Positions 9,491 through 16,980 of a DNA stretch of 64,000 nucleotides are shown piece by piece (the stretch's first letter is position 1; every line of letters begins with the position of its first letter). The stretch is from CAVPHV01 sp963821095 (GTDB taxonomy: Bacteria > Actinomycetota > Acidimicrobiia > Spongiisociales > UBA5794), in the NCBI GenBank assembly GCA_963821095.1, contig CAWGCJ010000022.1, positions 248,001 to 312,000 on the forward strand, given 5' to 3'. Position numbers and translations under genes: made by a program. The notes below the pieces were generated by a model. It searched no databases. It was not told the DNA's origin and saw only the letters and a program-made list of their open reading frames with translations.

Positions 9491-9506
9491 ATCACCCCTG
9501 GGGGTT

Positions 9507-9526
9507 CGGTTTGACATTTTGTAAGC
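9507..9526 (+). promoter_or_regulatory. Candidate operator/promoter of the nucleoside ABC transporter operon
   Basis: CGGTTTGACATTTTGTAAGC lies in the 97-base gap before the first permease gene and matches 8762-8783 apart from a few changes and a one-base gap. It contains TTGACA (9511-9516). I see no convincing -10 at the standard distance. Confidence 0.45.
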
Positions 9527-9587
9527 AGATGGCCAGCCTCCCGCCTGATGGTGTGAGTCCTGTCGGACGAGTGGGAAGCGAACGGGT

Positions 9588-10814
9588 GTGACCAGCGCGG
9601 GAGCGAACCTGCGATCGAGGTCGAAGTACCTCGCCTACCTCGTGCCGCTCGCCGCCGTTTTTGTTGCCCTCCTCATTGCCGCCATCATGCTGGTGATCTT
9701 GGACGCCAGTCCGGTCGAGGGCTTCAAGGCGATGTTCGAGGGCGCCTTCGGCAGTGGTGATGCGCTCATCGCAACCATCTTGAAGGCCACCCCGCTTCTC
9801 TTCGTCGGCGTCGGCATCACCATTGCGTTCCGCGCCAACGTCATCAATATCGGTGGTGAGGGCCAGATGGTGCTCGGCGGCCTCTTCGCCACCATGGCCG
9901 CCCTCCTGTTGGGCGATCTTCCCGCCATCATCATGCTCCCGGCCGTGATCATCGCCGGCATGGTCGGCGGGGCCATCTGGGGGGCGATCCCCGGATTCCT
10001 CAAGGCCTACTACCGGGTCAGCGAGATCCTCAGCACGATCATGCTGAATATCGTTGCGGTGCAGCTGATGAACTACCTGCTGCGCGGTCCGCTGCTCGAC
10101 CCGGCTGAGATCGAGCGGGGGACCCGCATCCCGCAGACCGAGCGCCTGCCGGAGACCGCCGACCTCCCCCTGATTCTCAACAGCGACCGGTTCCACATCG
10201 GCCCGCTGCTTGCGGTGCTCGCCGCTATTGCGGCCTACATCCTGTTGTGGCGTACCCCGCTCGGCTATCGACTGCGGGCCGTCGGCCAGAACGTTGATGC
10301 GTCCCGGTACGCAGGCATTCCGGTCAAGCGCACCATCGTCACGGCGATGATGCTGAGCGGGGCGATGTGCGGCCTCGCCGGCGCGGTGTTGGTGTTCGGC
10401 AGCGAGAGCCATCGGATGGTCACCGACGGTTCAACGGCTGGCTTCACCGGGAGCGCTGGGTTCAATGGCATCGTCGCCGCGTTGTTCGGCGCGTTGCATC
10501 CGCTGTGGACCATCCCGGCCTCGTTCTTGTTCGGTGGTCTGCTGGTCGGCGGCAACGCCCTGCAGCGCGCCGTGCAGGTGCCATCGGCGTTGATCCTCGC
10601 CATCAACGGGATCGTCGTCGTCCTGGTGGTCTCCACAGACCGCTACAAGAAGCTGCTGCAAAACCGGGCCACCGAGGCCGAGACGGCCGCCGCTCTGGCC
10701 AAACAGGAGCAGATCGAAGAGGCAATCATCCCGGATGAGCCACCGCAATCACCTGGTCCTCCCGCGCCCCCGGATGACTTCGGGGACCCCGACTACCTGC
10801 AGGACGAGTCATGA
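9588..10814 (+). CDS. ABC transporter permease, BMP/nucleoside type (subunit 1)
   Basis: The 408-residue protein is predominantly hydrophobic, with about 8-10 membrane segments and a charged C-terminal tail rich in E, A and P. The segment IAFRANVINIGGEGQMVLGG and later GYRLRAVGQNVDASRYAGIP are hallmarks of the branched-chain-like permease family that works with BMP-type binding proteins in nucleoside uptake (YufP/NupB type). It starts with GTG and overlaps the next permease by 4 bases. The complete transporter (two permeases, binding protein, double ATPase) follows in order. Import of nucleosides or purines fits the catabolic genes on the other strand; the substrate is inferred. Confidence 0.88.
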   Translation: MTSAGANLRSRSKYLAYLVPLAAVFVALLIAAIMLVILDASPVEGFKAMFEGAFGSGDALIATILKATPLLFVGVGITIAFRANVINIGGEGQMVLGGLFATMAALLLGDLPAIIMLPAVIIAGMVGGAIWGAIPGFLKAYYRVSEILSTIMLNIVAVQLMNYLLRGPLLDPAEIERGTRIPQTERLPETADLPLILNSDRFHIGPLLAVLAAIAAYILLWRTPLGYRLRAVGQNVDASRYAGIPVKRTIVTAMMLSGAMCGLAGAVLVFGSESHRMVTDGSTAGFTGSAGFNGIVAALFGALHPLWTIPASFLFGGLLVGGNALQRAVQVPSALILAINGIVVVLVVSTDRYKKLLQNRATEAETAAALAKQEQIEEAIIPDEPPQSPGPPAPPDDFGDPDYLQDES

Positions 10815-11743
10815 GCGACTTCTTCACCGAGGCCGTCATCATTGCCACCGTGGCCGGTGCGATTCGGCTCTCCGTTCCGCTGTTGCTGGCCGCACTCGGT
10901 GAGACCTTTGGGCAGCGCAGTGGCGTGCTCAACCTCGGTGTTGACGGCATCATGTTGCTCGGCGCCTTCGCCGGGTACTACACCGTGCTGAAGACCGGCA
11001 ACGTCTGGTACGGGCTACTCGCCGGCCTCGCTCTCGGCATCGTGATGGGTGTGCTCTCCGCGGTGATTGCGGTGTCGCTCCAGGCCGAGCAAGGGATCGC
11101 GGGCATTGGAGTGTTCCTCTTCGGCCTGGGCATGAGTGATCTGCTGTTCCAGCGCCTGGTGGGCACTCCCGTTCCGATCACCAAGTTTCCCAAGGTCGCA
11201 ATCCCGTTGCTCAGCGACATTCCTTGGATCGGCGAGATGTTCTTCAACCACAGCGCAGTGGTCTACATGGCGTTCCTGGCCGTGCCGGTGGCGACATTCA
11301 TCATCAACCGGACCACGTTTGGAATGAACATTCGCGCCGTCGGTCAGAATCCGGGAGCGGCCGACAGCCTGGGGGTCAGCGTCACCGCCGTCCGCTACGC
11401 CACCGTGACCATCGGCGGCACGATGGCGGGTATTGCCGGCGCCGCGCTGGCCATCGACCTCGGCATCTTCCAGCAGAACCTGACCAACGCCATGGGGTTC
11501 GTTGCGATTGCACTCGTCTACTTCGGGGCCTGGCGGCCCATCGGGGTGATGCTGGGCGCTCTGCTCTTCGGCTTTGTCAACTCCCTGGTACTGCAACTCA
11601 AGACGGTCGGTGTCATTCCCCAAGATTGGTCCGACATCGCCGCCATGGCTCCGGCGATCATCACGATTTTGGCCCTAGTCTTCGTGGCCAGCCGCTTCCG
11701 GCCGCCGGCAGCGCTGACCAAACCGTTTACGAGAGGAACCTGA
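10811..11743 (+). CDS. ABC transporter permease, BMP/nucleoside type (subunit 2)
   Basis: The product has 310 residues and is almost entirely membrane segments. Family motifs visible include GETFGQRSGVLNLGVDGIML and GMNIRAVGQNPGAADSLGV, the second-permease counterparts of those in the preceding gene (YufQ/NupC type). The ATG overlaps the stop of the first permease (ATGA), indicating translational coupling. With its partner it forms the membrane channel through which the BMP-delivered substrate is moved. Nothing unusual was seen in length or motifs. Confidence 0.88.
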   Translation: MSDFFTEAVIIATVAGAIRLSVPLLLAALGETFGQRSGVLNLGVDGIMLLGAFAGYYTVLKTGNVWYGLLAGLALGIVMGVLSAVIAVSLQAEQGIAGIGVFLFGLGMSDLLFQRLVGTPVPITKFPKVAIPLLSDIPWIGEMFFNHSAVVYMAFLAVPVATFIINRTTFGMNIRAVGQNPGAADSLGVSVTAVRYATVTIGGTMAGIAGAALAIDLGIFQQNLTNAMGFVAIALVYFGAWRPIGVMLGALLFGFVNSLVLQLKTVGVIPQDWSDIAAMAPAIITILALVFVASRFRPPAALTKPFTRGT

Positions 11744-11800
11744 CCATCGAAGTGAGCTTCGGCTCACGCGTTCAGATAGATAGATAGAGGAGAGCAGACG

Positions 11801-13036
11801 TTGAGTAGAAACACATGGATCTGGATCGGAGTTGCCGCTCTTGCGGTGATTGTGATCGGCATTGTGATCGCCAGCAGCGGCGGTGACGACGAAACGACAA
11901 CGACAACAACCGCGGCCGCCGGCGAGACCACCACGACGACGGCCGCCGAAACTACGACCACCGCCGAAGGTGAAACGACAACGACCGCCGAGGGCGGCGA
12001 GACGACCACCACGACGACCGCGGCTCCGGCCGAAGCGCTGAAGGTCGCCGTTGTGGCTCCTTCGGCTTCCAACGACCTGGCGTTCACCCAGTCGATAGTC
12101 GACGCCGTCGATGTCATCGCCGGTGAGCGGGACATCGAGGTTGCCATCTCCGACGGCATCTTCGTCGTCGAGGATGCCGCGGCTGCCATTCGCGACTACG
12201 CCAACCAGGGCTTCGACCTCGTCATCGCCCACGGTTCACAGTACGGCGGGTCGCTTTCGGAAATTGCGCCTGACTTCCCCGAGACGGCTTTTGCCTGGGG
12301 TACGGCGGCCGACACGTTTGGTGCACCAAACGTCTTCGCCTACGAAGCTGCATCCGATGAGGGCGGTTACGTCATGGGAAAGATGGCGGCGGCGCTCACG
12401 ACCAGTAGCACCGTTGGGATCGTTGGACCTGTCGAAGTCGGCGATGCCAAGCTCTACGTCGATGGCTTCAAGAACGGCGCCGAAGCCGACGGGTCCGGCG
12501 TCACCGTGAACATCAACTACACCGGCTCGTTCAGCGACGTGCAGCTCGCCTCTGAGGCGGCCTCCGCCCATATCGCGGCCGGCGCCGACGTGCTGACCGG
12601 CACGGCGCAAATGGTGGTTGGTGCGATCACCGTCGCCAATGACGCCGGTGTTCCCTGGTTTGGGACGCAGGCGAACCAGACCACCCTGGCGGAGGACATC
12701 GTTGTCGCCAGCCAGGTGTACAAGTGGGAGGTAGTGCTGCGTGACATCCTCGCCCAGATGGACGGCGGCGTTCTTGGCGGGACCACCTACGTGATCGACT
12801 TCGAGAACGGCGGCCTGGTGCTCGAGTACAACGACGCCTACCCCTTGCCGGATGAGGTGAAGTCCCTGGCCGACCAGGTGATCGCCGACATCATCTCGGG
12901 TGCGATCACCCCGACCCCCCGACCGGCTGATCGAGTAGAGGAAACGAAATGGTGCCCCGGGGGGCTTCGGCCCCCCGGGAACACCATGAAGGAAGGAACA
13001 GACCGACGGTGGCCGACGTGCCGATGCTCGACATGA
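11801..13036 (+). CDS. BMP-family substrate-binding protein of the nucleoside ABC transporter
   Basis: The TTG at 11801 follows AGGAGAG. Residues 8-28 form a membrane anchor or signal segment with no lipobox cysteine; a long Thr/Ala/Glu-rich linker (about residues 30-75) follows and then the BMP fold (LKVAVVAPSASNDLAFTQSI; FDLVIAHGSQYGGS; VPWFGTQANQT). BMP proteins bind nucleosides or simple ligands outside the cell. The natural C-terminus is probably near GAITPTP: a run of six C at 12915-12920 appears one base too long. Without it the frame would end DRLIE and stop at a TAG near 12938 instead of running to 13036 through the downstream hairpin and into the ATPase gene. A sequencing or real indel there is likely. 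Confidence 0.85.
   Translation: MSRNTWIWIGVAALAVIVIGIVIASSGGDDETTTTTTAAAGETTTTTAAETTTTAEGETTTTAEGGETTTTTTAAPAEALKVAVVAPSASNDLAFTQSIVDAVDVIAGERDIEVAISDGIFVVEDAAAAIRDYANQGFDLVIAHGSQYGGSLSEIAPDFPETAFAWGTAADTFGAPNVFAYEAASDEGGYVMGKMAAALTTSSTVGIVGPVEVGDAKLYVDGFKNGAEADGSGVTVNINYTGSFSDVQLASEAASAHIAAGADVLTGTAQMVVGAITVANDAGVPWFGTQANQTTLAEDIVVASQVYKWEVVLRDILAQMDGGVLGGTTYVIDFENGGLVLEYNDAYPLPDEVKSLADQVIADIISGAITPTPRPADRVEETKWCPGGLRPPGNTMKEGTDRRWPTCRCST
12950..12986 (+). terminator. GC-rich hairpin between binding protein and ATPase genes
   Basis: CCGGGGGGC (12957-12965), loop TTCG, GCCCCCCGG (12970-12978), extended by TGGTG/CACCA flanks across a small internal mismatch. There is no T tract. It may act as a partial terminator or RNA stabiliser that keeps binding-protein mRNA in excess of ATPase mRNA, an arrangement known for other ABC operons. 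Confidence 0.6.
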
Positions 13037-14532
13037 AGGGAATCACTAAACGTTTCCCCGGCGTCCTCGCCAACGACAATGTCGACTTCGACTTGCGCTC
13101 GGGCGAGGTACACACCCTGCTCGGGGAGAACGGCGCGGGCAAGAGCACCTTGATGAAGATTCTGTACGGCCTCTACCAGGCCGACGAAGGCGAGATCTAC
13201 CTCAACGGCGAGCAGGTCACCATTGCCGACCCAACGGCAGCCATCGAGCACAACATCGGGATGATCCATCAGCATTTCATGCTGGTCGATACGCTGACGG
13301 TGGCCGAGAACGTAGCGCTCGGGCTGCCCTCGAGCCGAGGCCCGCTCACCGATCTCGACGCGGTCTCGCAGCGGATCGATGAACTCGGTTCACAATACGG
13401 GCTCGAGATCGATCCCTCGGCGGTGGTTTGGCAGCTCGCCGTTGGGCAGAAGCAGCGGGTCGAGATCATCAAGGCGCTGTACCGCGAGGCGCGGCTGCTG
13501 ATTCTCGACGAACCGACCGCAGTCCTGACGCCCCAAGAGGTCGACCAACTCTTTGCCACGTTGCGTCAGCTGACCGCCGACGGGCGTGGCCTCATTTTCA
13601 TCTCCCACAAGCTGCACGAAGTGCTGGCACTGAGCGACCGCATCACCGTGCTACGAAACGGCAAGGTGACCGGGCAGGCCACTCCCGAGGGCTCCACCCG
13701 GCAGTCACTCGCCGAGCTGATGGTGGGGCGCGACGTCAAGCTGGTGCCCGACAAGCCTGCCGTCACGCCCGGGCCGGCTGCGCTGGTCGTCAAGGACCTG
13801 CAGGTGATGGGAGATCGCGACATCGTCGAAGTTGATGGCGTTGATCTCGAGGTGCGCACCGGTGAGATCGTCGGCATCGCCGGAGTCTCGGGCAACGGCC
13901 AGCGCGAGTTGGCCGAGGCCATCGCCGGCCTGCGCGAGGTGACGGCAGGGTCGATCCGTATCGGCGATCGGGACGTGACGAACCTCAAACCGCTGCAGGT
14001 GCGCGGCGCCGGGCTCTCCTACGTTCCCGAGGGTCGGATGAAGGACGGCATCATCGGTACCTTCACCGTGGCCGAGAACCTGCTGCTCATCGATCACAAC
14101 TCCAAAGACTTCCGCGACGCCGGCCTGATGAATTTTGACGCCATCAATACCCACAGTCAGGCCCTGGTCGACGACTTCTCCGTCAAGACGCCACGCCTCG
14201 ATACACCGGTGCAGAGCCTCTCCGGCGGCAATATCCAGAAGCTGATCATGGCCCGCGAACTGTCTGGGGCACCCAATGTGCTGCTGGCCAGCCAGCCGAC
14301 TCGGGGCGTTGACATCGGTGCGGCGGAGTACATCCACAAACGTCTTGTCAAGCAGCGCGCCGAGGACACCGCGATTCTGGTGATCTCCGAGGACCTCGAC
14401 GAGATCTTCGCCCTCTCCGACCGTATCGCCGTCATGTACGAGGGCAAGATCATGGGCATCGTCGACCCCGCCGAGGCGACTCGGGAACAGATCGGTCTGA
14501 TGATGGCCGGCGTTGCCCCCGACGGCGCTTAG
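13009..14532 (+). CDS. ABC transporter ATP-binding protein, double-NBD (BMP/sugar-type)
   Basis: The 507-residue protein has two nucleotide-binding domains. The first shows Walker A GENGAGKST, signature AVGQKQRVEI and Walker B LLILDEPTAVL. The second has a variant P-loop GVSGNGQRELAE and the signature SLSGGNIQKLI, the asymmetry normal for RbsA/YufO-type ATPases. The GTG at 13009 is preceded by AAGGAAGG; an in-frame ATG at 12949 would start inside the hairpin and is less likely. It energises import by the two permeases and ends the four-gene transporter operon. Confidence 0.9.
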   Translation: MADVPMLDMKGITKRFPGVLANDNVDFDLRSGEVHTLLGENGAGKSTLMKILYGLYQADEGEIYLNGEQVTIADPTAAIEHNIGMIHQHFMLVDTLTVAENVALGLPSSRGPLTDLDAVSQRIDELGSQYGLEIDPSAVVWQLAVGQKQRVEIIKALYREARLLILDEPTAVLTPQEVDQLFATLRQLTADGRGLIFISHKLHEVLALSDRITVLRNGKVTGQATPEGSTRQSLAELMVGRDVKLVPDKPAVTPGPAALVVKDLQVMGDRDIVEVDGVDLEVRTGEIVGIAGVSGNGQRELAEAIAGLREVTAGSIRIGDRDVTNLKPLQVRGAGLSYVPEGRMKDGIIGTFTVAENLLLIDHNSKDFRDAGLMNFDAINTHSQALVDDFSVKTPRLDTPVQSLSGGNIQKLIMARELSGAPNVLLASQPTRGVDIGAAEYIHKRLVKQRAEDTAILVISEDLDEIFALSDRIAVMYEGKIMGIVDPAEATREQIGLMMAGVAPDGA

Positions 14533-14604
14533 CCCGCAAGAGTCGAGCCAGGCAAAAGAATCGCGTTCTGGGTCGGTAATACCGGAGCGCGGACGCGCGA
14601 GCGC

Positions 14605-14610
14605 TATGGT
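14605..14610 (+). promoter_or_regulatory. Putative -10 box upstream of the pyrB leader ORF
   Basis: The hexamer in CGCTATGGTCTC lies 9 bases before the ATG at 14620. The tdk gene has the nearly identical arrangement GCTATGGTC, then 8 bases, then ATG. No clear -35 was seen. It would yield an almost leaderless transcript. Confidence 0.4.
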
Positions 14611-14619
14611 CTCATCCCG

Positions 14620-14763
14620 ATGTACGAGTCGTCGCCGTCGGAAAACCACCGCCCAGGAGGCGGTATTTTTTTTGCCAAAAATGGCGGCAATTGGCTCTAC
14701 CCGTCGGGACGGGCGAAGGGGCTCACCCGGCGTCAAGCGCTGATCATCCACAAGGAGACATGA
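14620..14763 (+). CDS. Putative 47-residue leader peptide ahead of pyrB
   Basis: This small ORF begins MYESSPSENHRPGGGIFF and ends one base before the pyrB ATG. An intrinsic terminator (14648-14673) lies inside it, and the eight-T tract encodes its IFF. The layout resembles the E. coli pyrL-pyrBI leader, where a ribosome translating the leader closely behind RNA polymerase prevents termination when UTP is low. Third-position GC is high but less extreme than in neighbouring genes. The peptide has no recognised relatives that I can name. It could be a chance ORF downstream of the ABC operon, whose terminator would then explain the hairpin. Confidence 0.35.
   Translation: MYESSPSENHRPGGGIFFAKNGGNWLYPSGRAKGLTRRQALIIHKET
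14648..14673 (+). terminator. Intrinsic terminator or attenuator before pyrB
   Basis: ACCGCC, five-base loop, GGCGGT, then A and eight T. It is the only classical stem-plus-T-tract terminator I found in the window. It lies 116 bases after the ABC operon and 92 bases before pyrB. Confidence 0.7.
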
Positions 14764-14764
14764 C

Positions 14765-15742
14765 ATGAGCACGCGGCGGACCACCGAGCATCTCCCATTC
14801 GGAGAGAAGCGGGACCCGAGGTTCTTCGGACAGGACATACTGTCGGTCGACCAATTCGATCGGGTGGACCTCGAGACCATCTTTGCGGTCGCCCACGAGA
14901 TGTACGAGATGGTGGAGCGGATCGGGACCTTCGATCTGCTCAAAGGCAAGGTACTCACCAACCTGTTCTACGAGCCGTCCACCAGGACCTCGTCGTCGTT
15001 CATCGCTGCCATTGAGCGGCTCGGCGGCAGCGTCGTCCAGATCAACAACGTCACCTACTCGTCGGTGTCCAAGGGCGAGTCGCTCCAGGACACCGTCAAG
15101 ACCATGGAGTCGTATACCGACGCCATCGTGCTGCGGCATCCCGACCAGGGGTCGGCCGCCATTGCCGCCAAGGCAGCCTCGAAGCCGGTCATCAACGCCG
15201 GCGACGGTGCCGGCGAACACCCCACCCAGGCGTTGCTCGATGCCTACACCATTCGCGAAGAGATGGGCCGGATCGACGGGCTCACCATCACGATGCTTGG
15301 CGACCTCAAGTACGGCCGCACCGTGCACTCGTTGGCCAAGCTGCTGACGCTGTTTGACGTCAAGATCAACTATGTGGCCCCCGAGATCCTCCAGATGCCC
15401 GAGCTACTGGTCAAGGAGGTCGACGCAGCCGGGATCGAGCAGTACGAGACGACCGATCTCGATGAGGTTCTCGTCGACACCGACGTGCTCTACGTCACCC
15501 GCATCCAGAAGGAACGCTTCGAGGATCCGTCCGAGTACGACCTCGTCAAGAACTCGTACGTCATCACGGCCGAGACGATGCTCAGTGCCAAAGACGAGAT
15601 GATCGTCATGCACCCGTTGCCCCGAGTCGGCGAGATCGCCACCGAGGTCGACGACGATCCACGCGCGGCCTACTTCCGGCAGATGGAGTACGGCATGTAC
15701 GTACGGATGGCGTTGCTGTCGCTGGTGCTGGGCAGGGCGTAG
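14765..15742 (+). CDS. pyrB: Aspartate carbamoyltransferase catalytic chain
   Basis: The 325-residue protein has the carbamoyl phosphate site FYEPSTRTSSSF, the mobile-loop region SVSKGESLQDT, HPTQALLD, and HPLPRVGEI, diagnostic of aspartate as opposed to ornithine carbamoyltransferase. The C-terminus (DPRAAYFRQMEYGMYVRMAL) is also typical of PyrB. It makes N-carbamoyl-aspartate, the committed step of pyrimidine synthesis. No pyrI or other pyr gene is adjacent. The AGGAG just before the ATG supports the start. Because a carbamoyltransferase-like protein (YgeW) accompanies ygfK/ssnA in E. coli, I considered that role, but the motifs favour true ATCase. Confidence 0.9.
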   Translation: MSTRRTTEHLPFGEKRDPRFFGQDILSVDQFDRVDLETIFAVAHEMYEMVERIGTFDLLKGKVLTNLFYEPSTRTSSSFIAAIERLGGSVVQINNVTYSSVSKGESLQDTVKTMESYTDAIVLRHPDQGSAAIAAKAASKPVINAGDGAGEHPTQALLDAYTIREEMGRIDGLTITMLGDLKYGRTVHSLAKLLTLFDVKINYVAPEILQMPELLVKEVDAAGIEQYETTDLDEVLVDTDVLYVTRIQKERFEDPSEYDLVKNSYVITAETMLSAKDEMIVMHPLPRVGEIATEVDDDPRAAYFRQMEYGMYVRMALLSLVLGRA

Positions 15743-15788
15743 GAGGCTGCTGAACCACCGCCGCGGCGGGCTCGTGAGGGATGATCGG

Positions 15789-16079
15789 TCAGCTGCGGCG
15801 TGCCGAGAGCACACGCAGCAGGGCACCGATCTCGAGATGGTCTTCGAGCGGATGTCGCAGTGGCAGCGAGGCGTTGACCGCGTAGTGGTTGCGGCGACCG
15901 ACCCTCTCGTGAGAGAGATAGCCTGCGGCCTCGAGCTCCGCAACAATGCGCTGCGTGGCGCGCTCGGTGATGCCCACGCGTGCTGCGACGTCTCGCAGCC
16001 GAACGTCAGGGTCCGCCGCAACGCACAACAGCACGTGGGCGTGATTCGTCAGGAATGTCCATCGATGTTCTTCTGGCAT
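15789..16079 (-). CDS. Small winged-helix (MarR-like) transcriptional regulator
   Basis: The protein has about 96 residues, essentially one winged helix: LRDVAARVGITERATQRIV is the HTH and YLSHERVGRRNHYAVN the wing. The start is chosen at 16079 (MPEEHRWTF) because a TATGAT box lies exactly 7 bases upstream (16087-16092), giving a leaderless message; two further in-frame ATGs lie within that box. It follows the Mrp operon on the same strand. A 23-base motif overlapping its promoter recurs in the CPA2/usp divergent region, so it may be autoregulated and control ion homeostasis genes. Ligand unknown. Confidence 0.7.
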   Translation of the reverse strand: MPEEHRWTFLTNHAHVLLCVAADPDVRLRDVAARVGITERATQRIVAELEAAGYLSHERVGRRNHYAVNASLPLRHPLEDHLEIGALLRVLSARRS

Positions 16080-16086
16080 AGGGGGC

Positions 16087-16111
16087 ATCATACGTCAACC
16101 ATTACGTGATT
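16087..16111 (-). promoter_or_regulatory. Promoter and shared motif of the wHTH regulator gene
   Basis: On the minus strand the motif (16111 to 16089) contains CACGTAATGG and TTGACGTATG; TATGAT (16092-16087) is a good -10. The sequence CACG-N-A-N-TG-N-TTGACGTATG recurs at 23737-23759. It lies between the mrpE stop and the regulator start, so the regulator can be transcribed separately from the Mrp operon. Confidence 0.5.
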
Positions 16112-16115
16112 CGCA

Positions 16116-16607
16116 CTACGGCTGAGGCGCTTCGGTTTCGGCGGTTGCGGGCCCGCTGAAGACGGCCATCACGGCGTCCTCCATCGCGGCAACTTCGGCA
16201 ACCACTGCGGCGGGATCATCTGTGGTCAAGACGTGGACGTACAGGTTGCGACCGTGGAGTTCCAACGCGACCGTGCCCGGCGTGAACGATATCGAATTCA
16301 TCAGCAAGGTGACTTCATTGCGGGTACGGACCCGCAGCGGTATCTCGATGATGGCGGGCCTGATCTCCTCAGGCGACAGGCGCAGTGCTTTGACGACATC
16401 CCAGGTCGAAGCGGCAAGTTGAGCCATGAAGTGTCCCACGAAGCGAAGTGCAGCAACGGGGTGCAGCACCGCACGAGGCCAACGCGGGGCCATGCGGCGG
16501 AACGCAACCGCAAGCACACCGGCCACGAGCGCCCCACCGATGAGCACATTCGGAGCGACGGAACCGAAGGCCGCCACCCAGATCCCAAAGAGCCACAGCC
16601 GCGAGAT
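16116..16607 (-). CDS. mrpE: Multisubunit Na+/H+ antiporter subunit MrpE/MnhE
   Basis: From the first standard start codon (GTG at 16577) the product would be 153 residues, but the conserved first membrane helix begins ten codons earlier (SRLWLFGIW). No ATG, GTG or TTG is available there. An ATC at 16605-16607 sits 10 bases after GGAGGG and would give a 163-residue protein beginning MSRLWLFGIW, the natural family start. I therefore place the start at ATC, or a mutated or miscalled ATG. Features: two N-terminal helices, then a soluble domain with SFTPGTVALELHGRNLYVHV, typical of MrpE. It is last in the operon, whereas E usually precedes F and G. Confidence 0.8.
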   Translation of the reverse strand: MSRLWLFGIWVAAFGSVAPNVLIGGALVAGVLAVAFRRMAPRWPRAVLHPVAALRFVGHFMAQLAASTWDVVKALRLSPEEIRPAIIEIPLRVRTRNEVTLLMNSISFTPGTVALELHGRNLYVHVLTTDDPAAVVAEVAAMEDAVMAVFSGPATAETEAPQP

Positions 16608-16980
16608 ACGGGCTCGTCCCTCCGGTCCGGCGCGACGGTGTCGATTCGGGGATCGGAAGCTCGATGGGCAGTTCTCGGGTGTTCTTCCACATCGGCGTTT
16701 CGGGGTCGTGGTAGGCGGCTCGGGCCAGAAGACTCATGCCGAGGGGACCCGAGAGAAAGAGCAGGGCCACGACCAGTAGCAGGACCATCACCCCTCCGAC
16801 GGCTCCGGCTTCGACGGCGGCAGCCGCGGTGGTGCCGATGACCCCAACGGTGGCGGCCTTGGTCGCTGCGTGCATCCGGGTGAAGACATCCGGAAGACGC
16901 AGCAAGCCAAACGCCCCGAGCGCGACCAGCAGAGATCCGATCACGAGGGCGGTGCCGGCCAAGACGTCGATGATCATCAT
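16369..16980 (-). CDS. mrpG: Multisubunit Na+/H+ antiporter subunit MrpG/MnhG (with overlong frame)
   Basis: Residues 1-110 are clear MrpG: three membrane helices with GAFGLLRLPDVFTRMHAATK and FLSGPLGMSLLARAAYHD. The frame then runs on to residue 203, overlapping mrpE in another frame by about 240 bases; that tail is Arg/Gly/Cys-rich and does not resemble MrpG (family length about 100-130). Either the stop has been lost through an indel near 16600-16660 or the long overlap is genuine. MrpG is a small membrane subunit of the proton-coupled sodium exporter. The start overlaps the mrpF stop by 4 bases. Confidence 0.8.
   Translation of the reverse strand: MMIIDVLAGTALVIGSLLVALGAFGLLRLPDVFTRMHAATKAATVGVIGTTAAAAVEAGAVGGVMVLLLVVALLFLSGPLGMSLLARAAYHDPETPMWKNTRELPIELPIPESTPSRRTGGTSPYLAAVALWDLGGGLRFRRSECAHRWGARGRCACGCVPPHGPALASCGAAPRCCTSLRGTLHGSTCRFDLGCRQSTAPVA

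Noticed and set aside
14765..15742. YgeW-like carbamoyltransferase linked to the purine genes
   Set aside because: HPLPR and the K-containing mobile loop identify aspartate carbamoyltransferase; a terminator separates it from the transporter operon.
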